A program made the translations under genes and the position numbers. Under the pieces are notes generated by a model. The model was not told the DNA's origin. It searched no databases and saw only the letters and a list, made by a program, of their open reading frames with translations. Below, one piece after another: positions 12,901-23,516 of a stretch of 64,000 nucleotides of DNA (position 1 is the first letter of the stretch; each line of letters opens with the position of its first letter). This DNA is from Dictyophora rubrovolvata (lineage: Eukaryota; Basidiomycota; Agaricomycetes; Phallales; Phallaceae): positions 1,860,001 to 1,924,000 of the forward strand of contig CP114119.1 of the NCBI GenBank assembly GCA_029959195.1. Reading direction: 5' to 3'.

Positions 12901-13432
12901 CTGGAGGACTCGTAATCGAAAAGATAGACATTAGCGTATGGTGTAGAATTAGTTGATACGATAAGACACATACAATGACCATTGATGCAAATAAGCCAGT
13001 TGAGAGGAGGGTCGGGCAATTAAAGTTGTCGCAATTAACTTACTTTCGATAAGAAAATAGGCACACAGTTAGATAGGGTAGTAATGAGGATGCAATATAA
13101 CAGTGGACTAATATTAGTCGAGTCGACTCAGACGAGACGGAAGCGCTGACTGTTTTTTGGCGTACCTTGAGAATATGCCGTAAGGGAAAAATAGGCGCCG
13201 AAAGAGGTAAGCACACCACCGAACCCACCCTCGACGTCAAGAAACTAAAAGGTGATTATCCAAATTCATTTTATTTCGTTGGAATTATGCATGGAATACG
13301 TCTGTGGATAAATTCGTGTTGCATTTGTAGTCGTTTTGACAGATATTTGGGATGGATGCGGTGGATTGCAATTGGATGACATTCCCCCCTGTGCAAGCTT
13401 TTCTGACGCTTTTTTTTTCAGTAGGTCGCAAA
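6951..13432. other. Gene desert of about 6.5 kb
   Basis: Between the SPP1-like start and RPL32 I find no exon that I can assign. Open frames are short (at most 156 codons, minus strand near 7,779-8,249), lack recognisable motifs, and cannot be chained by good splice sites into conserved protein. The first 500 bp should hold the promoter and 5' leader of the SPP1-like gene. The last few hundred hold the RPL32 promoter. No terminal repeats, transposase or reverse-transcriptase motif, tRNA or tandem array was seen. Base composition does not differ obviously from other intergenic DNA here. Confidence 0.6.
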
Positions 13433-14058
13433 ATGGCCCCAACCATCCCAATCGTCAAAAAGCGCACGAAGGCTTTCAAGTGAGCAAGCTTTGACTATCG
13501 AGATTGGACGATGCTTTAACTTTTTTTGACTTTCATAAAGGCGCCATCACTCAGACAGATACCACCGCGTTAAGGAATCATGGCGTAAGCCTAAAGGTAT
13601 TGACAATCGCGTGCGCCGTCGGTTTAAGGGCCAGCTTCCCATGCCAAAGGCAAGTTTTTCTTTCAATACGGGAAAAGTCACCCGTCATTTCTAATTGAAT
13701 TATATCATATTAGATTGGTTATGGTAGCAACAAGAAGGTGAAGTGGAGTAACGCTCTCAGAATATTTCAGTATGATTTATGATATGAGCAGACCCGTCAT
13801 CTAATGCCCAGCGGACACAAAAAGCTCTGCGTTCACAATGTTCGGGATATCGACTTGTTACTTATGCACAACAAGAGTTTTGCCGCCGAAATCGCACACA
13901 ATGTCAGTAGCAGGAACCGCATAGTCATCTTAGAGAGGTATGTAGAATGACTATGACTTGTTAACGACATTATCATATTCATAATTTTATTTTGCAGAGC
14001 AAAGTCCTTAGGTGTCAAAGTCACGAACCCAGCTGCTCGTTTACGGTCAGAGGAGTAA
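13433..14058 (+). CDS. RPL32: 60S ribosomal protein eL32
   Basis: eL32 is a core protein of the large cytosolic ribosomal subunit. Exons: 13433-13479, 13541-13649, 13714-13737, 13792-13937 and 13998-14058, 128 residues, the normal eukaryotic length. Conserved blocks are [55 protein letters not shown] and [12 protein letters not shown]. The second intron (13650-13713) begins GCAAGT, not GT. Joining AAG to ATT is the only way to give the conserved PKIGYG junction, so this is a real GC-AG intron. The third exon has only 24 nt. The gene is followed on the same strand by RPL13A, 517 bp downstream. Confidence 0.97.
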
Positions 14059-14194
14059 GCATGTATGCCTGGCATATTTTATGTTTTGCATCGCCTATGG
14101 TCTATTTCACTGTCCATGTTTTCCATGCTCATATTGGTACATTTCAACACAAATAAATTTCCGTCTATGACACCAGTTTTGATCTGGAATTTTA

Positions 14195-14325
14195 TTGGCC
14201 TTAAACCCTAAGCCCCAAACATACTAAAAATTTGGAGTCTTTCTATTCACGAACGACCTATATTGGCCTTAAATCCTAAACATACCAAAAAATGGAATCT
14301 TTCTATTTCCGAACAAACTTATCAG
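14195..14325 (+). repeat. Imperfect 68-bp tandem duplication with telobox-like motif, upstream of RPL13A
   Basis: Two imperfect copies begin TTGGCCTTAAA at 14195 and 14263. Both continue with CCTAA, an A-rich stretch, and TCTTTCTATT followed by CGAAC. The first copy holds AAACCCTAA (14203-14211), the telobox/Tbf1-type motif known from fungal ribosomal-protein promoters. In the second copy it is AAATCCTAA. The duplication ends about 250 bp before the RPL13A start, so it may be part of its promoter. Confidence 0.6.
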
Positions 14326-14575
14326 TTGCGTAAACTGGAAAAGAACAAAAAAGGAAGCAAAAGATTTTCTCTGTTATCGCAGTTCTGGCGGAGTTCGCCA
14401 AGCGTTCGGAAAGCGTATCACCTAAGCAGCTGTAAAGTCACTGTGTTAGGTCTGACTCGGGCAAAGTAAATAACAACACTCCGCCAAATCCTCAAGACAC
14501 CTCAAGGTGATAAATCGATTCTTCAGAGCACCATTTCCAGATTATTGATATACTTTTAACATCTGCTAGACTCTC

Positions 14576-15412
14576 ATGGCCACTTTCTACTCACAACCCG
14601 TCGTCATTGACGGTAAGGGTCACCTTTTGGGCCGTCTTGCATCTATCATAGCAAAGCAAATTCTTTCTGGCCAAAAAATCGTTGTTGTACGTTGTGAGGA
14701 GATTAACATCAGTGGCAGCTTCTTCCGTAATAAGGTAATGTGTATTATCTTATCCCCTCCGTAAAGAGCTACAGCGGTTAACACGCCCTTCTTGTTTCGT
14801 TTCGTTTCTTTTCTTTTCTTATCGTAACACGATAATAACAGATGAAGTATCACGCGTTTTTACACAAACGTCATATCGTTAATCCCAAAAAGTCTGGTCC
14901 CTTCCACCACCGTGCACCTTCCAAGATTCTTTACAGGGCCATCCGGGGTATGGTCGCACACAAAACCCCTCGTGGTACCGCTGCCTTGGAGAGATTAAAG
15001 CTCTTCGAAGGCGTTCCTCCTCCTTACGATAGAAAAAAACGCATGGTTGTGCCAGAAGCGTTGCGGGTGTTGAGATTGAAACCTGGTAGAAAATACTGCA
15101 CTGTGAAGGTTCGTGTTTGTGGAGGGTTCTTTCAGTTACAGAGGAAGAATACTAAGTTCTTTTTTTTTTGTAGCGGCTATCTCATGAAGTTGGTTGGGGC
15201 TACAAGGATGTTGTTGACCGCCTAGAAGAGAAGAGGAAGTTGAAAGCCAAGGCTTTCCATGAACGCAAGGTTCGTCGTGTTTTTTTTTTAAGTCTATCCT
15301 AGTTCAGGTTCTGACCTTTTGATTCTTCCAGATCGCAGCTCTCAAGTTGCGCTCAAAAGCGATCGCGAACCAAGCGTCGTCATACGAAAAGCTCACTAGC
15401 CTCGGTTACTAG
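14576..15412 (+). CDS. RPL13A: 60S ribosomal protein uL13 (L13a/RPL16)
   Basis: uL13 is a large-subunit ribosomal protein near the exit side of the subunit. Exons: 14576-14734, 14842-15108, 15174-15269 and 15332-15412, 200 residues, the normal length. Recognisable blocks are [20 protein letters not shown], the KYHAFLHKR segment, [40 protein letters not shown] and the C-terminal [17 protein letters not shown]. Intron boundaries are canonical, with T-rich acceptors. The gene sits in tandem with RPL32, which suggests coordinated expression. The ATG is the first in frame and lies in a CTCTC context. Confidence 0.97.
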
Positions 15413-15437
15413 ATCTTCCTAGACTTCTTTTTTAAAG

Positions 15438-15464
15438 AAAAAGACATGCAGTAGATGTCTTTTT
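15438..15464 (+). other. Perfect 10-bp hairpin in the RPL13A 3' region
   Basis: AAAAAGACAT (15438-15447) and ATGTCTTTTT (15455-15464) form a perfect 10-bp stem with a 7-base loop, 25 bp after the RPL13A stop. It could act in 3'-end formation or be chance; only the symmetry is seen. Confidence 0.5.
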
Positions 15465-15743
15465 TTATTGTCTAGCGTATTTCTACCCTATTTTTTTTCA
15501 AGCCAGTGATGTTCTTTTTTTCTATGACATGTTCTTAACATACGCGACGCACATGTAAACATTATATGCGTTTTTATGGTATACAAGCTTTGAACTACAT
15601 ACATATCTGAGTTCTGATTAAGTAATGATTCCTCGCGGTAAATTAGCGCGTATGTCCAGAGTGGTGTACAGGACTTTTCCACCTTCCCCACTGGAAGTCC
15701 AAAATCGATCTCATACGAATTTTCATCTTCTGAAAAAAACCGG

Positions 15744-17000
15744 ATGATAGAAATGATATATATTGCAAGACACGGTCAGTCGTCTTAATAAATACCCCAG
15801 AGACGCTGTAACCTCGAGCTGAGCCTCTTTGAGTAGGTTTCCGGCAGAATTGGATCAATGATCTGTGGTGTGTAGCTTAATCTCAACAACAATAACTATA
15901 TAACTAAATTACAATATCCATCTTTGTCAGGAAAAGTCCAACAGACACTCCGCGCGATCCGCCCCTGGCTGCTTATGGAGAGGTGAGAGACAGTGCTACA
16001 CACCAGTGCCAAACTACTAGTATCCAGGATACATTTACTATAAACCCCACATTCAATCTTAACTCAGAAACAAGCCCGAGAACTAGCAAATTATATTGCA
16101 TCACTACCAGAAAATGAAAGGCCAACAGCGATATTTTCCTCCCCATTTTGTAAGTTTTTGAACCGATCCCTAAGGAAACTCAACCTCTTCCTCATCTGTT
16201 GCCATCTTTTGTTTCAGACCGGTGTGTACAAACAGCGGCGCCTATTGCCGCATCACTAGCACTATCATTACACGGATCATCATCCTCATCCTCATCATCA
16301 TTATCAACACTAACACCAATATACATCGAAAACGGGCTTTCAGAGTGGTTTTCACCCGTCGTACCGGGCACAGGACTCCACCCCAAACCACCCGCCGCAC
16401 CCGTCTTATCCTCTCTTTTCCCCTCTTTCAACATCGATCCGGAAACTAACTGGTCCCCCGTATGCATCCCCTCCCGACTCGGTGAAACAGTTCCACAACT
16501 CCACGAGCGATGTCGGGAGTTTTTAACAGCTTTTATTCGGCGTATTGACTCGGAAGCAGCAGCAGCAGCAAACCATACTACTACACATGATCGACATCGC
16601 TGTGTTTTGCTGATGACACATGCTGCGACTGCTATCGCGCTCGTCAGGGCACTCATACAAGACGATACTTTGTCCATGCGCGTCGCGTGTTGTTCGTTGA
16701 CTGTCTTGAAAAGACGGAAAACCATCACCACCACCACCGATTTGGGATCTCAATGGGATATCTTAGAATTGACTAGAGGAGATTTTTTAGAAGGCGGTTT
16801 GGAACGCGATTGGGGATTCGAAGATGTCGTTTTAAATGGAACTGAGGTACTTGTTCATGCCCATATAAAAAAAACCACCGATTTTTTATTTAACTCTTCC
16901 TACTTTTAAGGTAATTTTGCATGAAGGTGTACCGGGAACGGAGAACGAGGTAGAAGACACATCATCTGGTTTCCAAATCATACCCTCTTCAAAGATATGA
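15744..17000 (+). CDS. Histidine phosphatase (phosphoglycerate-mutase-like) family protein
   Basis: Exons: 15744-15774, 15837-15867, 15931-15982, 16068-16149, 16218-16846 and 16911-17000, 304 residues. The phosphate-binding RHG motif is in MIYIARHGFRQNW. It is followed by PRDPPLAAYGEKQARELA, then SSPFYRCVQTA, and the second catalytic histidine in LLMTHAATAIALVRAL near residue 210. This arrangement matches the fungal branch that includes yeast YNL108C and the N-terminal domain of TFIIIC subunit Tfc7. Substrate is unknown. A Ser-rich insert follows SLALSLHG, and an Ala run (EAAAAANH) precedes the second histidine. Two starts, ATG at 15744 and 15753, are in frame; the second fits the family better. 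Confidence 0.85.
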
Positions 17001-17952
17001 CTCAAGAACCGTAACTACATAGAATAGATGTATACAAGAGATACGCCTCAAATAATAATAAATTATCGAATGCATACTAATAACACTGGCGGCGATCCAT
17101 TGAGTTTTGCAGCCCATTCTAAGCCAGAGGCAGGCAAATCAAGATCAAAATATATGTAGGTGTTATTATAATAGCAACAGTGTGTTATTACTCTTGGATA
17201 CTGATAATAATTTGTCACAGTTTTTCAAATATACGTAGTATGTATATAGGAGTATATTATTATTGTATACCATTAATAGCATTTACGTGCACGTGTGCTC
17301 CTCATACATCTTTTGCATGTTTTTTTTTTGTTTATAAAAAAAAGGAGGACATTCTGCATTTTTGGATGAGCGGGAGGAGAGAGAGGAACAGGAAGGCAGA
17401 CGACAGACGCAGGAATTCGAAGGCGAAGCGAAAGAGTGTCTAATAGCCTCGAACATGAAGAAGGCGATTTCCCGGAAGGTAGAAAAAAAAAGACGGGTCG
17501 GTTTCAATGATTCAATAGGAAGCAAAGGGGGGGGGGAGAGGGAGCGCAGGTCACGAGCATGGGTCAAAAATCGGATACTAGTAGTGCAAGATGTAATGTA
17601 GTAGAACTATAATAATCGTTATCATAGCAGACAGAAGGGACGAGAGGGAGAAGAAAAGAATAGGACTAATAGGATTAAGGAGGAAGGAAAGAAAGGAGAA
17701 AGAAAAGAATCGAATATTTTATTGAAAAGCGGTTTTAAGGACTCTCGGCATAGGGAAACATGAAGCAGTATAGGAAATGGGGACGGTGGTCTCAGAAGAG
17801 TAAAGAAAAAAAAAGCGATAGTCTTTTTGTTTTTCCCAGGTGCCCCGACGGAAAGGAGGAAGAAAACGTCAATAAAATCACGAATGGTGACCTAACAATA
17901 GTTGAACGAGTAAGGAGGAGTGGAGGGAGGAAGAAAGAAAGAAAAATATAGA
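17001..17952. other. Intergenic region between convergent genes
   Basis: The stretch is purine-rich on the plus strand from about 17,350 to 17,950, with many GGA and GAAA runs. It likely holds the two 3' untranslated regions. No exon, RNA gene or repeat family could be recognised. Confidence 0.5.
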
Positions 17953-19395
17953 TTAATCCTGAACGTCGGTGCTCCCCTCGCGTCCGACTCGTCTCTCCTT
18001 TTCCATCTCCAGCTGGTTATAAAGGAGGAACAGAGCTTTCTCGTTCGATTCCGAAGTTCCAATTATGGTAAACATTCTCTCACCGGTCTCATCATGGGGA
18101 GTTTTTGCGATGCTAATTTTGGAACCAGAAAGACGACGAATTTCGGTAATTTTTGTGCCGCCACGACCGATGATACAGCCTACCATATCGGAGGGAATTG
18201 AGATATTTTGGGTGCGGAGGTTGCCGGATTGAGGTGAAGAAGGGGACGAAGAAGAGGTGACACCAGTGAGACCATTTGGAGAAGAAGAGCGATGAAGAGA
18301 CGAGGATGAATTGTGGCCGTGATGGTGGGAATGGTGATGGTGGTGGCGGGAGGGAGGCGAACTGTTGTGATGGCGGTGGTTGTTACTGTTACTGTTACTG
18401 TTGTTATTGTTATTGTTATTGTTGTTGTTATTATTATAGGGCGGGGTAGAGTTAGAGTTAGAGTTAGAGTTAGACAGGGTGTTGTAAGAAGAGGATTGGT
18501 GGGACAAGTCGCCATTGCGACGGGGGACGCCGGAGAGGTTGCCGGAAGAGTAAGCATTGCTGGAACGTCTGGCGGGATGGGATCGACCTTCGGTAGTACC
18601 TGGATGGAAAAGAACGGTGCCTACACCGCGCTCCCAGTCTTCAAGGAGACATTTACCGATTTCCTCGATAGCGGTACCGATGCTGTCGGCTGTTCCTTGG
18701 ACGACGACGATACGCTCTGTGGACTGAGGTAGCATCTCTTTCTCGGCGACCATTCGAGCGCCGGAGGAATCCTGGATAGCCTTTATTTTGAGACCGCTTC
18801 TTCCGATAATGGTACCCATGAGATTGTGGGATATGAGAAGATTAACGGATGTATTGGTGGAGGAAGGGGAATAGCCGGAATTTGAGGCTGTTTGTGATGG
18901 GGAAGATGGGGGAGCGTTAGCGAGCAATTGGTTGATAATGAGCGTATAAGCCTTCAGAGGAGAATAATGAGAATAATGAAAGAAAAGAAAGAAAAGAGAT
19001 CCATCAAGAAAAACACAACACACTTTTGCTACGGCTTCAACGCTCCCGGTAACACTCAAGACCCGCTCGTGAACACCTGGAACAACTTTGCTGACGCCAG
19101 CTTTGACACCGCTCTGATCACGGATGTCCGCGACATTTTTACCGCTTTTTCCAATGATTATGCCTGCTTCTTTTGTGGTGACGAGAGCTCGGAGAGTTAG
19201 CGTATCGTGTGCAGCGGTGGGGGAATCTGTCGCTGAGCCATTCACTGAATCTGAGTAAAATAGAATAAAATAAAATAAAATAAAATAAAAGATGAGATGC
19301 GTTTCTTTCTTTCTTTATAGATTGCAGTGGAGGTGCACACCTTCTTGGGTCTTGGATGAGTCACGGGGTGGGGACGGGGAAGACGACGAGGGCAT
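17953..19395 (-). CDS. Triple KH-domain RNA-binding protein (PBP2/HEK2/Rnc1 type)
   Basis: Exons (minus): 19395-19341, 19250-19024 and 18951-17953, 426 residues. Three KH domains are visible: KH1 about 35-105 (AGIIIGKSGKNVADIRDQSG), KH2 about 125-200 (MGTIIGRSGLKIKAIQDSSG), and KH3 about 335-405 (VGCIIGRGGTKITEIRRLSG). All three GXXG loops are intact, so each should bind single-stranded RNA or DNA. The layout matches poly(C)-binding-like proteins such as S. cerevisiae Hek2/Pbp2 and S. pombe Rnc1, which control mRNA stability and localisation. Between KH2 and KH3 lies a low-complexity linker with Asn, Ser/Asn and His runs, encoded by microsatellites. Which paralogue it is cannot be fixed. Confidence 0.88.
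18379..18474 (-). repeat. Coding microsatellites: Asn tract and Ser-Asn hexamer repeat
   Basis: The plus strand shows GTT/ATT trinucleotide runs (18379-18439) encoding about 12 consecutive Asn plus Ser-Asn pairs. A GAGTTA hexamer repeated four times (18448-18474) encodes alternating Ser-Asn. Both are in frame in the linker of the KH protein and are likely length-variable. Confidence 0.85.
19263..19290. repeat. (AAAAT)n microsatellite in the first intron of the KH gene
   Basis: About five uninterrupted copies of AAAAT/TAAAA lie between the first two exons of the KH-domain gene. It follows a TTTCTTTCTTTC run on its other side. Confidence 0.85.
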
Positions 19396-19663
19396 GGAGG
19401 GAGGAAGAAATAAGCGAGATTGAGAAAGAATAAGGGCGGGTGAAGAGAGAGAGAGAGAGAAGAGATACCCAGCGGGGAGAGAGTGGATGTGTCGGAGGTT
19501 GAGTGGTGTTTAGCAGTAGTAATACTGAGACAGGCGACGAATTTACGTTGCTTACTAAAGCCGTTCCTTTTTTTTTTCGAATCGGACTTTGAATGATGTC
19601 ACATGCGTGCAAGTACTACAAATTTATATATTTATTCACTAGTGTTTCATCTCATTTCAAAAC

Positions 19664-21197
19664 TCAAAATACAACGTATGCACTGGCATAGCTGACGCTG
19701 GAATCGTTGACATTGTGGCACTGGCTGCTCTGGGCATACCGCACCCACTTTATCGCCGTCTCCTTCCCTCCGCTGATCTCTCCAGACCCAAGCGACCCGA
19801 TCAACACGCCAATGGGGTGTCGTCCACAAATAGTATTCTTCGTCCGAACCAGGTACTCTGCAAATTCGTCGTGACACTTTGTCGCAGCCGCAGCCGTAGC
19901 CGTAGCCGTAGCCGTAGCCGTAGCCGATGGCGATGGCGATGACGACGTCTCTTCCTCGGTCAGCGTCAGTATCCGAAGGGCTTCTCTGTCCAAGGCCTCA
20001 ATTGAGGCATGGATGGGAAACGTGGCAATGGTAGACGGCATCGCCTGCGACCGAGACAGTCGGGTTCCCGTTGACTCTGTTTCTCCTTTCGGGTCAGGAG
20101 GCGTCGTGTAGTAGAATGTATACTGGAATCGGGTTCCCCTAATAGATAATATATACATAAATATAATTATAAATATAAATATCAACATTAACATGTCATC
20201 ATGACTCACCAATGACAAAAGTCAGAAGACACGACACAAATCGTATCTTGTCTATCCAAGTATGGCGCCAATAGTCGCCCGAACATTTGCTCCTTCTCTT
20301 TCGAGATCCCTCCTACGAGTATGGGAACGATTTGTATATCCTGTCTGCACTCAATAATATTCTCTTCAATAAAAAGTCGCCCTGAATGCAATGCCTGCTT
20401 AGCCTACCACTGACCCTTGAAACACCTTTCGGATATATGGAAGATGCATTTCTATACTGTGCTCCTCTTCATCAGTCGAAACACTCATGTCTGTAAACTG
20501 TCCACCAGCTCTGAGTTGCGAGATAGCTGCAAGGAACATTGGTTATAACTGTCCGAGTCACTCTCACTGCGGTCTCGCTCTTTCACTTACTTTCCAGATC
20601 TAACGGGAGGTTGCCAATCGGGGTGGCGTATTCTGTCATAGTCGACAATGCGCATCCGTCCATGTAGACATGATGCGACGGTCCCAAGATAAACACGCGC
20701 TTTCTGATAAAGTCAAGGTCAGTCACCAAGCTAGCAGAATTGGGGCGAGTCGACATGCATTCCGTCTGTATCGATGCTCTTGTAGGCCCAGGCTGCAGTA
20801 GCTCCAGAGTATGCGTATCCAGCATGTCTGATAATGTAAAATTATAATAATGCATTGTCATCATCCTCGCCAACAACGTACGGTGCTATGATCGCTTTGC
20901 AGCCTTTAATCGGGGGACTGTATCCAATCTCAGAGTCCTCAGTCACCGCAGAAAGCCAGTTATTGAGCTCAGCATCCAGTCGGTGTCCTGAATGACCCCC
21001 TCAACGCTTTACACGATTTGACATCAAGCGATGGCACCGATCATGGGCTTACGGTTAGATGTGTACCACGTCCCCGCATGTGTCGCTCGTCTAAATGAAA
21101 GTGATGTATAAATATTTTATATATATATATATATGATATGATATGTAAAAACAACAACGAGTTAATAGTGTTCTGATACTCGCCTACAAGTCGACAT
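19664..21197 (-). CDS. MEMO1: MEMO1 family protein (yeast Mho1 homologue)
   Basis: Exons (minus): 21197-21184, 21090-21053, 20987-20882, 20827-20759, 20703-20591, 20526-20426, 20394-20210 and 20138-19664, 366 residues. MEMO proteins are copper-binding relatives of class III extradiol dioxygenases. Metal-site residues are present: the His in [10 protein letters not shown], the His pair in LGPSHHV, and the Cys in [17 protein letters not shown]. Family blocks [26 protein letters not shown] and [13 protein letters not shown] also appear. Human MEMO1 has 297 residues. The extra length is a Ser/Pro and Thr-Ala run before CHDEFAEYL, from a GTAGCC microsatellite. The intron at 20395-20425 is only 31 nt. 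Two introns (donors after 21184 and 20759) appear to start with GC. The first exon and start are less certain than the rest. Confidence 0.9.
19884..19926 (-). repeat. Hexanucleotide GTAGCC repeat inside MEMO1
   Basis: About seven GTAGCC/GCAGCC units on the plus strand encode alternating Ala-Thr then Ala-Ala in the MEMO1 protein. The array lies between conserved blocks, in a loop absent from human MEMO1. Confidence 0.85.
21119..21134. repeat. Short (AT)n run in MEMO1 intron 1
   Basis: Eight AT dinucleotides in a row in the first intron of the MEMO1 gene. Confidence 0.7.
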
Positions 21198-21335
21198 TTC
21201 TTCCTCTCCGCCGTTTGGGAAAAAGCGAGCGATCGGGATTGAACAACGTAATCGGAGGTGGGAAATTCAATATCTTGGAGCTAGCCGATAACGCGTAACG
21301 TCTAACGCGCGTCGGATCCCTCTCTCCTCCTCAAC

Positions 21336-23181
21336 ATGCATCCTTCTCGACAAGGACAGCCGGGTCATTCATACCATCACAATAACAACCATCCCAACAC
21401 TCTGGGTGCAAGAGCAGCACACGCTCTGACCTCTGCCCTGGCAGATCCATATGGACAAGCAAGGGCCTCATACTACTCATACATCAACCGAAACTATGCC
21501 CAAGCCTATTTCAACCAGATGCTACTACACCAACAACAGCAACAGCAAAGGCCACGGACAACAGACGAAGGATACACGCTCTCATCAACCTACGACCCAG
21601 CCTCGTCCTCTACCACCACCACCACCACCACAGCAACAACAACAACAACAACAACCACTCACTCTGCTTTCCGGAACAATCACTCTTTGAGTCGTCAAGA
21701 CTTGCCTTCTTCTTCTAATGTCCCTATCCGGACACATTCATATCACCCAAGCACAAGCCAACAGCAGCAGCAGCAGCGATATCCTCAGGCTCGTCCTCCT
21801 CCTCCGCACCGTCGACAACCGGCACCGGGCGATATCAAATGTACCTATCCTGGTTGCTCATTTTCAGGGTCTAAACACACGGTGGAGATACACAGAATGG
21901 ACCGTCATTTGATATACCCTCCGGGTTGGAAAAAAAGGACGGACGAGTGGGACGCTGATCCTTCTCTCAAAGGGTTGGTGTTTGTTCTGACATCATTATC
22001 ATAAATGGTTCTTACATACATATATACATATACATAACAGGAAGCCCATACCTATCCTAGGAACGGGTTTGATACTGAATACTCCAGAGTCTATTGACGC
22101 CTGGATTGCTGAACGAAAGAAACGCTGGCCGTCTAAGCAGAACGTTGAAGAAAAGAAAAAAAGGGAACAAGAAGCGGTTCAAAGAGGCGAAATTAATCCT
22201 AGCGATTTATCCCGTTCGACTGCAAAGGGTATGAGAAAACGGAGACTTGGCAATAACGAGGAGAATCGGCACCGCTCTTCTCAATCTCAGTCTCAGTCTC
22301 AATCTCAATCTCACAAACGTGCCAGAACAGACGTTCGCTCCGGTGATAATCAAACACAACAATCCCTTGGAAAAAGTAGCTCCGTCGGTGGAACATCACG
22401 AGCGAAAAAGGAAGTAGGAGTGCCTTCATTCACAGCTGCAGGATCTAATAACCCTATCAACCCTGCGACGGATAACTACGTCAATTCGTTACCTTCCAGC
22501 CATGTTCTTAATACTATCTTATCGTCCTCAGAAATACTTGACAAAGAAGAAGAAGCAAAAGAAGAAGCAAAAGAAGCAAAAGATGATGATAATGCCGACG
22601 AGGACGACAGTCAAAGTAGCTCGGATGTTGATCCCGTCAGGGATGCCATATCTTCGAAAGGACCAGTCGATATTCCCGAAGAATATCCATCCGTCGCGAT
22701 TGTTGAAGAGCAAGATGAGATTGGACAATCTACCCTGCAAAAACATCAGGTAAGTCTTCTGTGTAATCGTGAAACTATCCAAATGCGTACCGGTCCTTCA
22801 TTTTTCAACTTGTACTTGTAACTTGATAACTCATCTTCCATGAAGTTATCCGCCCCTCAACATACTCAGGCAGAAAACACGGTTTTTAAAAACAAAAAGT
22901 CTTTTCATCCTCAGCCGAAACGGCCGACTCGGAATCCTTTTGGCTCGAAAAATAGTCTTTTACGAAATGTAAGTTTCGAGTTTTTTTAAAACTCCTCCGT
23001 TCTCACTCTACTCGAATTTCTTCAGTTGTTGCTTCCCGAAATCAGGAATACTATCTCTAACCTCTCACAAGCGATTCACTTTCTCGCCGAAAATGACTTT
23101 CTAGTTGGCGTTGAACTAAAACCAGGAGACGCTGACGCTCAGCTTATACGAGTGTTAGACAACAAAGAAACATCATCATAA
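21336..23181 (+). CDS. NUFIP1/RSA1-like box C/D snoRNP assembly factor
   Basis: Exons: 21336-21973, 22041-22749, 22846-22968 and 23026-23181, 541 residues. NUFIP/Rsa1 tethers Snu13/15.5K and the R2TP-HSP90 machinery during box C/D snoRNP assembly. Evidence: a C2H2-like finger near residue 168 (CTYPGCSFSGSKHTVEIHRMDRH), then the NUFIP1 conserved domain, LNTPESIDAWIAERKKRWPS with a Lys-rich tail. A PEP-like motif (PKRPTRNPFGSKNSLLRNLL) is split by the last intron. Low-complexity His/Asn, Gln, Thr, Ser-Gln and acidic Lys/Glu runs fill the gaps. The start lies 138 bp from the divergent MEMO1 start. The Asp-rich segment near 22,545-22,620 is coding. Confidence 0.85.
21612..21656 (+). repeat. ACC/ACA trinucleotide repeats encoding poly-Thr
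   Basis: ACC runs followed by ACA/CAA runs encode a 16-residue Thr-rich tract in the NUFIP-like protein. Similar CAG/CAA runs at about 21533-21549 and 21759-21776 encode poly-Gln. Confidence 0.85.
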
Positions 23182-23516
23182 TATGATCTTGACCGCCTTC
23201 CTTAATATCTCAGTCCTCTCTTGATGGGATAATTTCGGCGAATTCCAATAGTCCTCCGTTGCTCTGTTCGACTTTATTGCTTGCTTAGGTAACCTCCTCG
23301 TTGACACTCCCATATGTACAGACATCAAACTTTGAGTTGACTAATAACACGGATAGGAAAAAAAATGATGCCGATAACAAAATTGATTGATAACTGATAT
23401 AGGAGTACAATGCTATATGTATGCGAGACACTTGTCCGATGATCCAATGATCCATATACCCATAATATAAAAAAAAGCATTCGGCCTTATCCGAACAAAA
23501 ACAAGATTCGAGAATA

